A stretch of 64,000 bases of DNA, from positions 496,001 to 560,000 of the forward strand of contig KV419395.1 of the NCBI GenBank assembly GCA_001630475.1. Direction: 5' to 3'. The first letter of the stretch is position 1. Each line of letters opens with the position of its first letter. This DNA comes from Sistotremastrum niveocremeum HHB9708. Lineage: Eukaryota > Basidiomycota > Agaricomycetes > Sistotremastrales > Sistotremastraceae. The notes beneath the pieces are model-generated. The model did not search any database. It was not told where the DNA came from and saw only the letters and a program-made list of their open reading frames with translations. The translations under genes and the position numbers were made by a program. Positions 11,615-21,892 of this stretch are shown here, piece after piece.

Positions 11615-12463
11615 TCACTGGCCAATGAAAGGCGATGGCTTGTAGGGGAAGTGCTGGACTTTGGTCCGGTTCTGGGCCACTACGGAGTGGGAGGCAGTTG
11701 AGCTCGGAAGGCGACTCTTCAGAAGGTATCCCGACTTTTCTAGAAGGTCCGGGATGATCTCATGATCGCCAGGGCCGTAGTCACACTCAGCGACCTGCTG
11801 TAACCACAACTCGGTTCTCAAGGGTCCATCCTGATGGGGTACCCAATATCTTGCAGTCCGAGGCTCTCTGATCTCATTTTTCCAGATTGACAGATCGCCT
11901 GAAGGCCCTGTAGACTGAGGCCATCGCGATCGTCTTCTCTACCCGTAGGTGCTTTTCATTCTCACTTTTTGACCTGTCATTTCGACCCTCGAAAGCCCAC
12001 TGATTTCGACTGACTTTTCATACTCTGTGAAAGCCTGGAAGGCGGTCAATGTATCTGTGTAAGTTTTCGGAGGATAAGTTATGCTACAATGGCCGGCGCA
12101 TATCATAAACGATCATGGCCGAGACGATACACCGGCTACGTGCAACCTTCGCCCGTTATGTTAATACCCACCTTGCTGCGGTAGATGGTGATAGAATGCG
12201 TCTTCACTGGCTTCATCCAATAATGCTGAAGCTTTCTTGTCTCTTCCATGCCGCAGGTATCTGAGTTTCGCCTGTGTCAAGCTCAGAAATCTGATCAGAC
12301 TTTGTTTCGTAGCCCATCTGTTTGTTAGTCACTACTAATCAAGCAAGGTCGCTTACATTGGTCTCGCAAATCAGGAAGAGCACATTCGGGCACAATAACT
12401 AGAGCTAAGTGCGGTACAATCAATGAATAACTCGCGGGCCGCGTGTAGGTCAGTGGCGATCAT
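11615..12463 (-). CDS. Previously hidden four-exon gene, product unknown
   Basis: Reading the minus strand, four exons join with consistent phase: 12463-12384, 12317-12172, 12054-11966 and 11914-11615. Introns are 66, 117 and 51 nt and all GT-AG. The sum is 615 nt, a 204-residue protein plus stop. It begins MIATDLHAARELFIDCTALS, continues with LRYLRHGRDKKASALLDEAS and FQAFTEYEKSVEISGLSRVE, and ends in a 100-codon exon containing REPRTARYWVPHQDGP and LLEKSGYLLKSRLP. I do not recognise a family. The first half has helix-forming, TPR-like spacing, which is only a guess. More 5' exons may exist: upstream on the same strand one frame reads HAIDLRVAYGPDFSVVK right before a strong donor (GTACGT at 12649). 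It lies in the same orientation as the G-alpha gene upstream. Confidence 0.55.
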
Positions 12464-13436
12464 ATCTAAAGGCGTCAATCAAACAACTGTCCACGATCCT
12501 CGATCGAGAATTCTCCCTCAATGAGTGCCGATCGTTTTTCGTGATTTCGCTTCGTGTGACAGTCCCTCGGCACCAGGATACTATTCTTACTGATCTCATT
12601 GTCTCAGGGAATATTTAAATTCACAAGATCACAGCCTCTGTCGACGTACCTTCACAACTGAAAAGTCTGGACCATAAGCGACTCTAAGATCGATGGCGTG
12701 CTCCGTGCTTATGTCACGGACAGAAGACGCTTCTCATTGATTGCTAGCTTCAAATATGACTTGGACTGTTGCGGCGTTCTCGAGCTCCAGTCCCCGGTTG
12801 AAGGCCGAGACAGCAAGACATATGCCTCCTTGCATGAAGCGCTCGTAGACGAGAGACTGTCATCTTTACGTCGAGCGCTTTATCCCATCAATCGCGAATC
12901 GAATTTCGGTCCTCCATGACGGAGCACTCCGCGGTTCCCCGCTGTGGGGCATGATCCACCCGTATGAGCTTGATTATTCAACCCCACTTGGAGAACTCTG
13001 AGGATTTTCAGGGCTGACGATCCTGTTAGAGCTGTCCAAGTCGTCCCAACACAGTGGCTGACAAGTGCCTCGGCGAAGACGTGGATCGACATGATGATGG
13101 AAAATCGAGAACCACTGAAGTTTTCAAGTACGTTGGCCTAACCAGGATATCGGACCATGCGACTTCTCAGGGACCACATCAAATCGTGGTCCTTCAGAAT
13201 ATGAACCAAAGGTGGGGTATCATCAATGCATATCACCTGAGTGTCTGCATATAGGTGTAATTTCTACCGCACTAGGTCCAAGTGATAAGTGTACAAAATA
13301 TGAGCTGTATATATTATTAGAGATGAACAAGTTGAAATGGATATGGACAAGAAAACAATGCATGACCGATAATTGGTTCATCCTTCCAAGACACAGGTGG
13401 TATGACATGACATGAGATAGGGACAAGACGTGATCG
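12464..13436. other. Region between the hidden gene and the G-alpha stop codon
   Basis: This 973-bp stretch includes the G-alpha 3' UTR. The minus strand carries two short coding-like segments that could be extra 5' exons of the hidden gene. One, about 12850-12740, reads AVSAFNRGLELENAATVQV. The other, about 12720-12650, reads STEHAIDLRVAYGPDFSVVK and stops at a GTACGT donor. Both lie in one frame separated by a TGA, which a 60-66 nt intron could remove. I could not connect them securely to the first exon at 12463. Confidence 0.35.
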
Positions 13437-15526
13437 TTAAACAAGATGACTCTGGGTCATAGCGTCGTGCAGGATGGAATCTCGAACTAGAGACAGGGGC
13501 ATCAGAACGAGGTACTGCGTGGAAAAAAAGGGTCTGACCGTTGGAGATTATTTTCTGGGTAGATTTCGTGTCCTAAAAGGTGAGTCTGTGAGCTTTGACA
13601 CTGGAAACCACTAAATCGAAGTAGCGTACAATAGTTGAAGTGAAATGCTAATCAACGTGTCAGTGGACGAAGACCTCGAGATATTTGAAACTCACAGTAA
13701 ACAACACTCGTTTCCCGATATCATTCCTACGGTGAACCTTTTCGACCATATAAGGGCATCGCCATAAAAACATATTGGGCGCTACAAACCTGCATAAAAT
13801 GTGCCCGGAAGTATTCCGCCACTTCCTCGTATTCATTTGGCCTGTTTCCATAAGATGTGATACTATAATCGTCTCAAATCAGAGGAGTGACCGGACACTC
13901 TGAGCAGAAACCCTACTATTTCTTAACCTTGATACCTGCTGCCAGTTTAGTCCTCAACACGTCAGTCTGGTTTTGAAATGAGCAATCGACGCTTTGAAAT
14001 GCGGTTGAAGTGCATACTTTGTTCAACAGCAATATAAGATGACAACTCCGGAGAAGTTTGTTGGAACAAATTGTGGTGAAAAGTTGTAATGAATCGTCGA
14101 TCCGATTTGTCCGATAATCTTCTTCCAGATACTACGAACCCTTCAGTCATAATCGAGATGCCGAAAGTAGTTGATCGTACCTGATCGTAAGCGCTTATAG
14201 GGGCAAGAAAGATGATGGCGTTGGCTGAATGAATCCAATCAAGGGGATGAAGCGCGCAAAAGGAAATATCCGAAGTTTACCATCATCAAAATAGGGTGCC
14301 CAAGAATGTCGCTGATCACAAATGAGGCAGTAATTCTTGCTTATCACAGACAAAATCAAGTACCTGTCCCCTATATCGTGTCCATCAGCGAGAAGAAAAA
14401 CGGCATGTTGACAGAGGCCTACCTAGCGCCGCCGACGTCATACAACATCCAATTTACGGCTCGGCCACCGAGATTGATGTTGAAGGAGTGCTCGACAACC
14501 CCTAAGGTCTGCAATCGAACGCGAAGGATGTCATCTTTTCAAATATGGAAAATGGTTAGAGGTGGATAAGATATTGGTGGGACGACGAAACGAACCGACG
14601 CTAGGAATGTAGTCAGGAGACGCTATGCGGCTGACAGAATCCAGAAAACTAGAGGTAGAATATTTTATGAGCCTCAGGAAGGAGAGCAGAAACGACATCA
14701 ACGCACAATGCAGCAGAATCTTCTAATTTCAATTTGCGCGTCCGTAGAAGCGTCCGGACTGAGGCGTGCAGCCACAATTCTTCAATGTCGGCCTGGCTAG
14801 CAGCCAAGAGCCGAGTGACCAAATCATGAGGATCTGGTCCGTTGTACATCCCCCGACGCTCGTTTTGGGGTCGGCGAGCCTCGGAGCCTGTCAACGCCAA
14901 CCAGCCCGACTTGACAAAGACGCCTGGTTTATTGCCGGAAACAGCGACAGAGCCGCGGAGCTCTGTGGCAAGCGACTGCTCCGAAGAGACGAGGGGCCAC
15001 AAGCGGGTGCGGAGCGTGGACAGCTGGCCTTGCCAGCCAGAGTGAGGGTCCACCCAGGGTGATGATGGCTCGTGTTGTTCGTGGGCGAACTCGAATTCGA
15101 GCTCATCGAGGATGATGCGTACTGCGTTGATGACGTTGAAATACACGACTGGCCGCCATGAGGGACGCTCCTGGTCCATGGTGCTCCATGCCAGCTGAAA
15201 CTGTTTCTGAAGCGTAGATTTGCCGCTCTCGGCCTGGCCCAACAACAAGACCTTGACCTCTTGGCGAGTTGTAACCCGCTTTCGTATTTGCTCTCGTTCG
15301 ATCTGTGACAAAAGTGAACAGTCTGGATGTTGAGAGTGGATCAGGATAGGGGATATGGACGACGAACCCGTATCTGCTCGTCGATTTGATCGCTGATTCG
15401 CCGGGCTTCGACCTGGTCTATGATGCGGACGTCACGCTCAGCTGAGGTCTCGCCTGGGGGCGGACGAGTCATGGAAGAGAAAGGATCAGTATTGCGAGTC
15501 TCGTAGCCATTGGCGGAGCGCATCAT
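13437..15526 (-). CDS. Divergent G-alpha subunit (Agaricomycete type)
   Basis: A heterotrimeric G-protein alpha subunit. Fourteen exons: 15526-15368, 15302-14707, 14648-14596, 14534-14423, 14370-14364, 14311-14281, 14224-14181, 14131-14018, 13966-13917, 13862-13790, 13737-13696, 13647-13630, 13572-13539 and 13486-13437. They sum to 1383 nt, 460 residues. Motifs in order: P-loop GQAESGKST, helical domain with a long insert, switch I DDILRVRLQTLGVVEHS, switch II YDVGGARGQRHSW, NKTD (G4, split by an intron), and TSTID (G5). Canonical G-alpha proteins have DVGGQ; here the catalytic Gln is Ala. The N-terminus is MMRSANGYE, with no myristoylation Gly at position 2. The protein is about 100 residues longer than canonical ones. 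Exon 5 is only 7 nt. Signalling role unknown. Confidence 0.9.
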
Positions 15527-16038
15527 GGTAAGAGGGAAGCAAGGTCCGTTGGTTGATTGCCATAGCGTGCGGACTTTGCGATTTTTGATGGCAATGGACT
15601 GAATCTCAGATCGCCTCCAAGAACTCGCACTCGGCCAGCCAAATGATCTGCAACATCGTCCTTAACGCCCAGGGCTTGCATTAAATATTCCTTATTTCCT
15701 CAATATATTGTCCCAACATATTGCTAGTTTGGGCCCTGCCCTGTCGCCCCCATCCCCAACAGCGTTGAGAGCCTCATGGGCGTCTGATCGCCCTTGTTTC
15801 GCCAATCAAATTTCCAGCATGCAAACGTACCACTTCACATCAAATTCCTGTCTTCCTGGCGCCCGACTATTTTTCCCCTATTTATGCCTCCCTCAGGGAG
15901 CCCTCCCTATCTCTCGGATGCACTCTGTCTTCTTCTTTATTAGGATACAATGCTGATCGATACAAATTGGGTTGCAAAATCCGTAGGAAAATCAGTACAA
16001 GACACAAAAAAATTTCAATTCCCCGAACAGCCCATCGC
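15527..16038. other. Intergenic region upstream of G-alpha
   Basis: The 512 bp between the G-alpha start and the stop of the UIM-like gene, both on the minus strand. It should hold the G-alpha promoter and the 3' end of the neighbour. An AT-rich TTAAATATT lies near 15681. I see no gene in it. Confidence 0.45.
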
Positions 16039-18213
16039 CTACTCCATCCGAAACGGTGTCACAAGCTCATACCTGTCTTCGTTTCCGGCTCTCGTCTTGT
16101 GTCGGGCGAGCTTGAAGAGTCGTTTCACGGCTCCGCCCTCCCGCTCCCCCTGTTCGCCTTCTCTGACATCGCCTGGATAGCATTCGCCGAGGAACTTCGA
16201 AAGTCGGGTCGCTTGGTTCGAATCGTTCGGTGCCTTGCGAGAATCCCGGACCGCGCTGATCAAGTATTGAGCAAGGTTGGGAAATTCTAAAGGCAGGCCG
16301 GGAAGCGGCGAATGAGCCGTGGGAGGAATCGTAAATATGTGGTTTGTTTCAGATGGTTGTTGCAAGGTAGGGGGTAAAGGATGAATAGAGTATGAATATG
16401 GCAATACAGTGGTGTCACAAGGATGAGACCTCCAATTAGACCGTGCAGGTATCGGGTGATCAAGCGTTAAATACAGGATTGTTCGCCATCGCGGGGAATG
16501 GGGAACCTATAAGCCATTGATTCCCTGGATAAAATCCAGGGCTGCATAACGGCGCACCTTGATTAGCTGAACGACTGTTCTCAACTTAATTTCAGATTTA
16601 TGTAGCGAGATGGCTTCGATGCTGGGTTCTAAACGAGTGCCACCCAAATGGGCCAGCAGGCGAAGCAGCGAGCGCCATGAATGAGCCTGAATATGAAAGG
16701 GTGCTGAAGGTGCGGGAGGTAATGTAATCACATCTGGGATAAGGGGTGGGGGAGACGCCCTGTCGGAGGTTATCGAAGGGGTATCAAATCCGAAGCCTGA
16801 AAAATCATCTGTGTATAAGGAAGACTGTGAACATGAGTGTGGTACTCACTGACGCCCACAAGGATTTCAGGTTCAATTCTTAACGGCGGAATCATATTGA
16901 TGGGAAGTGGAGGAGCGGCGGGGGGAGCAGGTAGGACTGGCATGGAGACCGCACTCGAGGCACTGTCGTCACTGAGGACAGACTCAGGTCGACCGATAGG
17001 CTCACTTTCCCAAGCATGTGACAAGCGAGGACGCGCAACCGGAGTGATTGGAGTATTTAATATATCAGACCGCGGAGAAAGTGCTGGTGAGGTAACACTC
17101 TGGGGCTGACTACTCGGACGCGAGGTAGTAGAGACACTTAATGATTGACTTTGAGCGGAGGATTGTGAAGAATGCGATCTGATAGACGGTCGAGGAGACA
17201 AGGATGGCGATGGGCGCGAACTTGCACTGGCATATTGTTGGAAGCTGTCTAAGGCTGGGAGAATCGAGGGGTTGTCTCGTATTCGGTCAGCCTCAACAGC
17301 CAGACCCTGTCTTCTTAACTCACCTTCGACTTGAGAAGCAAGATCTAATACCTCTTTCGAGGTTTGCTGGTCTTGTTGGACCAACGCAGCCTTTGCTGCG
17401 GCCTCTTCCTCTTCCTGCCTCTGGAGGGCCCGCGCATATTCGAAGTCGGCTTGCTCTCTTGCTAGTTGCTGCTGTCGGAGAGTAGCTAAGGCGGCAGCAA
17501 CCTTGTCCGACTCGCCAAAGTCGCGTTCGTAATCTGGCAGCATAGAGCGCCGAATCGCTTCGGCCATATCAGAGTCGACGGGAGTATGTGCGTCTACTTC
17601 ATCAGGGTTTAGCAGAGGCGGCGAGGGTAGCGCCGACGAGTGGACGGGCGGAGTGGAGGGATGGGGATTTTCAAAAAAGCTTGATTGTTCGTCTTCCGGT
17701 AAACGAGGCAGAGGTGTCCTAGGGTTTCGTGGAGACCTGCTCGTTGAAGGAGGTAAGGGCAAGGGAGGCGCAGGGGTAGCATGGTAGGAATGTGATGGTA
17801 CAAGCTTGAGAGGTATCGGCGGCGGTGGTAAAGGAGGAGGGTCGTGGTCTAAAGGTATATTCGGCCGAGGAGGAACTGACGGTGGGAGGTCGGGAGTCTG
17901 AAAAGGACGAGATTGTAGCCGAAGCGGAGAAGTGTCTGAAGTTCTCCTTTTGGGTGTAGAAAAAAACAAGTCCTCGGACGTGAATCCAATATGAGAAGGT
18001 GAATATGGGCCAATGCCAGGACGTAGCACAGAGGGCAACGCTGGGCGACTCGGTGAGCTCGATGGCGCAGTGTGGGCACGAGTCTGCCGAGTCTGAGGTA
18101 ATGGCGGGCGCTGAGACGGCGGGTAGGGGGGCAATGCTGGATTTCACGACCAATCAATGCGCCACATTATCAGGAAATATTGCAAACTTACGGGGAGGTC
18201 TTGATTCCGCCAT
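16039..18213 (-). CDS. Proline/serine-rich protein with UIM-like motif, unknown function
   Basis: Exon 1 (18213-18192) encodes MAESRPP and part of the next proline. A 55-nt intron (18137-18191) leads to a long exon starting LPPYPPSQRPPLPQTRQ. Two more introns follow near 16810-16853 and 16503-16553; the frame then stays open to the stop at 16039. The N-terminal third is a low-complexity Pro/Ser region. Next, DSDMAEAIRRSMLPDYERDF fits the ubiquitin-interacting motif pattern (acidic residues, A-x-x-x-S), followed by a helical Gln/Glu-rich coiled-coil stretch (REQADFEYARALQRQEEEEA). A second low-complexity region precedes a compact C-terminal domain (AHSWRSLLRLLAHLGGTRLE ... FPNLAQYLISAVRDS). 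I do not recognise the C-terminal domain; it looks conserved in style and may be basidiomycete-specific. Ubiquitin binding is an inference. Confidence 0.75.
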
Positions 18214-18726
18214 GTCAACGTTTAAGACATGGACGACACTTGCGACTCACGCAAGGGTCAAGGCTAGACGACGTCACGTGATGATGATGAGTGCATTGCC
18301 GCTCTCGTCGGGACACGCTCTGCCCCTGCGCTGTACTGCCTCAGCCTATCCAGGACGTCAGTGAGCTCTCTATAGGCACGTTTGACTCATAGGGCACCTC
18401 TCGAGTCAATCTGCGAGCCTCCAGCTCAGTATACGATTATCTCTGATGAACGCTGCAATTTCGCCGACGATTTTCAGGCTTTTCGTGCCTGAACCCCAGA
18501 CTCAGAAAATTTTATCGGGACTTGTGCTATGCACCCAAACTGGAGTACGATTATCTAATGCTAATGTCTGGCTGCGCAATTCTCCTGGACCCGCCTTCCT
18601 CGCAGTCCAGCCAAGAAACGGGCGGTACTGGACCGCGTTATTTAACGTGCCTGTACTGCACTGCCCCAGTCATCTGCTCTAATATATAGGACCGGATTTC
18701 CTGCCTATCCGCTACTATCGCCCACC
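18214..18726. other. Divergent promoter between UIM-like gene and tetraspan gene
   Basis: The 513 bp between two divergent start codons. I see no convincing coding exon. A TATA-like box at 18682-18688 serves the plus-strand gene. Confidence 0.5.
18682..18688 (+). promoter_or_regulatory. TATA-like box of the tetraspan membrane protein gene
   Basis: ATATATA within TCTAATATATAGG, 39 bp upstream of the ATG at 18727. Position and sequence fit a fungal core promoter with a short leader. Confidence 0.45.
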
Positions 18727-19622
18727 ATGTCCAAGCATTTCTGCTGCTGCATTCCAGTCCGCCTTGGCGTGTTCGTCATGTCTCTTGTCGAAACCATCGT
18801 AACCGGTGGTTTGGCAGCTTTATTCTTCCTCTCAGCAAGGGAGCTCTGTGCGTGTTCCGAGTCCTGAAAAAATCAATCACTCAAATTACAAACCAGGGAG
18901 CGGATCTGTCACGGTCGACGGCAAAGAGATACACGTATCGAAAGGCACAGAGATCGGTATCCTCGTCGTCGGCGTTGTATTCACCATCTTCTGTCTTCTA
19001 TCAATTTTCGGGTATGTCGTGGAATATTTTGGCTTCACATGCACGATTAATTCTTTTCTTAGATTTATCGGTGCTATTACTCGTCGCCGGGGCCTGATAA
19101 AATCATATGCCTTCCTGCTCAACATCACGTTCCTGCTCAACCTTCTTGCCACCGCTTATGTCCTTTTCCTCGTCTTCCACACCAGCGACGCCGATCTTGT
19201 GGCCGATTGTCAATCAGCGCTCAGAAACACTGGCTCGCAAGATCAGTGTACGAACCTGCCGGGCCATCGGAAGGTTTACGAGGCGATCGTCAGCGTCATC
19301 CTGATTTTCCATCTGTTCTGGTATTTCTGTGAGTCAAAAAATATCGTGTCAAATTCCGGTCATTGACTGTCTTTTAGATGGTTGCATCATAGTCCATCGC
19401 TATGTCAAGCAACTTACCATCGAACAAGAGTTCGCTATGTACAACCGTCGCGGCCCCTCACCCATCAATGGTCCAGACTCCAAAGGGACCTATTTCCCTG
19501 TCGATCCTGTGAATGCGCCCCTGCCTCAATCTGGTTATCCTTACATGGATCCTCACCATTCCTTTGGCTTCGGGGGGAAGCACGAAGAGGCCTACATTCC
19601 TCCTGTGCGGAACCAGTTTTAG
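18727..19622 (+). CDS. Four-span basidiomycete membrane protein, unknown function
   Basis: Four exons: 18727-18847, 18897-19011, 19063-19328 and 19378-19622, with introns of 49, 51 and 49 nt. They give 248 residues. The N-terminus MSKHFCCCIPVRLGVFVMS has a CCC cluster that could be palmitoylated. Hydrophobic segments follow: the N-terminal helix, EIGILVVGVVFTIFCLLSIF, LLNITFLLNLLATAYVLFLV and IVSVILIFHLFWYFY. The loop between the last two holds cysteines (ADCQSALRNTGSQDQCTNLP) that may pair outside the membrane. The C-terminal tail is soluble and rich in Pro, Gly and His. Such small tetraspan proteins recur in mushroom genomes; no function is established that I know of. Confidence 0.85.
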
Positions 19623-20033
19623 CGTACTATCATCATTTTTCAGCATTCTCGGAATCTAGCCTTCGATGTATTCTTGAGTAACTGATTCTGGGACTAATAA
19701 TAATGCATGCCCTTCTAGTAGCAAAATTTGCCTGCACTCGCGACTTCTACAAGATAGCTTCAGCTCATTAGTAGCTAGCTTAGACGCCCATCTCGGAATG
19801 GCGTCTGCGGCAAACTGCCTTCTTATGACGCATTCGGGACCATAGCTGCAGCTGTTGCACCGCGGACTCTCCCTGCAATTAGATCCTTAGTATCCCAGAA
19901 ATGTGCGTTCATAAATCCACGTTGAAGATTTCGACTTACAGGAGCTGTTCAAAGGCCATTGTCGTCTGGGCTATCCACTCCTGCATCTCGCTCGGTCAAC
20001 GGCAATGTCAGTACTGGTGCTACACCAAGCTTT
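19623..20033. other. Region between tetraspan gene and PAP2 gene; may hold its first exon
   Basis: A 411-bp stretch. The PAP2 frame stays open upstream of 20034 to about 19942, where a strong acceptor (CGACTTACAG) lies, so an extra 5' coding exon is possible. I could not find an ATG exon in phase. Confidence 0.35.
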
Positions 20034-21671
20034 ATGGGACGAAAAGTCAGCCGCAGAACACATCTTTGGTTAACCTACCTACCGGAATGGTATGAACTGT
20101 TCACTGGCTTGCTGGTTGCAAGGAGTCATTGGGGTGTATCTAGGATTATCACGCTGCTCGTTAGCGGGCTATTTTTCATTATTGGAGACATGCAAGGTTG
20201 GTTTCAGTGCAACACTGCATTTCAACAGTCCTGTATGATCTTTGTTATTCCCTTTCAGGATTCAAACGCGAATTTTCATTGACTGATACTTCGTGAGCAT
20301 AAATCATTGCCAGATGACATACCCAATACTCATGATCTGTCCAGGCTACAACATACGTGAGATGCCTACACAAACTTGTCTCCTGCGTTCTAAAATCGAG
20401 TTTGCGAAGATTTGCTCAGCGAGAACGAATTAATGTGCGTCCCGATCGCCTCCAGCATCTGACGTCAACATTCTGTTGTCCTGACGTTTCTGTCCCCTAG
20501 AACTTTGAATTATTTGTTATTGCTGTGTTGGCACCTCTGGCCCTGATGCCTATTGTCAACGTTCTGACACTTCGGTCCCTTTGGGATTGGCATAATTCAT
20601 CCCTGGGTGGTGAGTGCTGAGATGGTTCTTTGACTGTTGCAAGTCTAACCTCCGTTTTACGCGGTAGTCATCTATAGTTGTGCTTTAGCAGGCACCACGA
20701 CCAACATTGTCAAGGTGACAGTGGGAAGGCCACGGCCCGGTCAGTCAAATTCGTCTTGGCTTTGCTTGAAAGTCTAACTTGTGATTAGACTTAATTGATC
20801 GATGTCGGCCCCCTGCAGGGTCGGAAAATGCGCCTCAATTTGGCTTAGTAAACGCGAGTATTTGCACACAGACAAACCAAGCTATAATGAGCGATGGTTG
20901 GAAATCTTTCTTCAGGTGAGGCGGCGCTAATCGACAACGATCGCGTGCTAATTAGGATCTCTAGCGGACATTCTAGTTGTACGGATTCAATTGAGACTGT
21001 GATACAATTTTCAAACCTTTCTCATCAATAGTGGCGTTCGCGGGGCTCGGCTTCTTCTCGCTATATCTAGCTGGGAAACTACATGTCTTTCAAAGAAGGG
21101 GAAGAACTGTACGTAAGAGTGAATGGGTTATAGCACCGAGCTAATCAATTTGCTCAACCTTCTAGAGTATCATATCGGCATGGATAGCTTTGGTTCCCAT
21201 ACTGGGGGCTATGCTAGTTGCCATATCACGTACCATGGATTATCGTCGTACGTCCCGTCAATCTTGATTTTCTTTGCCACGCTCTAACACCCTCAAGACC
21301 ATTGCTTAGTCGGTGCGTGGTGGAGTTTCTTATGGGCTGTCGTGCACTGACACATAGCAGGCTTTGCGTTTGCCTATTATTCGTATCGGCATTACTATCC
21401 AAGGCTGGACAGCCCAAATTGTGACAAGCCGCACTGTCCTCATGACGAGCAGACCGAGCAGCCCGAACTACCCAGGTACCGATCTCGTCGGCTAGCGCTT
21501 GGTGGGTCTAGCGCTGAGAATAATGAACGCTATCGAGATGAGATCGACGAGGACGCAGAGGATGAACCTCTTAGCGGTGCTAGTGGACGGCCTGTTTCTG
21601 CTTTGTCGGAAAACAGCAATGTCAATGTTTGGCAGGAGTCTTTGTATGAAAATCGACGGGGAGGTAGTTGA
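20034..21671 (+). CDS. PAP2-type lipid phosphate phosphatase (DPP1-like), catalytic motifs degenerate
   Basis: Related to fungal diacylglycerol pyrophosphate/phosphatidate phosphatases. Read through many short introns. Segments in order: LTYLPEWIITLLVSGLFFII, GFKREFSLTDTS, ELFVIAVLAPLALMPIVNVL, KVTVGRPRPDLIDRC, GWKSFFSGHSSLAFAGLGFF, SIISAWIALVPILGAMLVAI, SRTMDYRHH, then a Ser/acid-rich tail ending ENRRGGS. Motif 1 (KX6RP) is intact. Motif 2 is FSGH where the family has PSGH. Motif 3 should be SRX5HX3D; here SRTMDYRHH is followed by CLVGFAFAYYSYRHYYP, so the Asp and several residues are missing around a 15-nt exon (21298-21312). The start is uncertain; I took MGRKVSRR at 20034. It may be a pseudoenzyme, or my splicing at motif 3 may be wrong. 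Confidence 0.75.
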
Positions 21672-21892
21672 TGAGGTACAAATGCGCAAATTTCTCCCGT
21701 GCTTCTGCTGCGTAGTGCATGCACTCATATCTTATCAATTTACTTGCCTTTTTTCCTGTTATGATCGGCAGCGTTCAGCTACAAATGGCAGTGTAGTTTT
21801 CAAACTCCGCGACGCGTCCGCATCCTCCTTTGAACAACCACGACCAACAAGTACAGACACAAAATCACCGTTATATCTTGGATTGAAAGGAC

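Noticed and set aside
9152-13436. Possible transposon or retroelement remnant
   Set aside because: I looked for terminal repeats, reverse transcriptase, integrase and DDE motifs and found none. Part of the stretch turned out to be a spliced gene.
16200-16230. GGTTCGAAT-like string suggestive of a tRNA T-loop
   Set aside because: It lies inside the conserved coding exon of the UIM-like gene and has no matching acceptor or anticodon arms.
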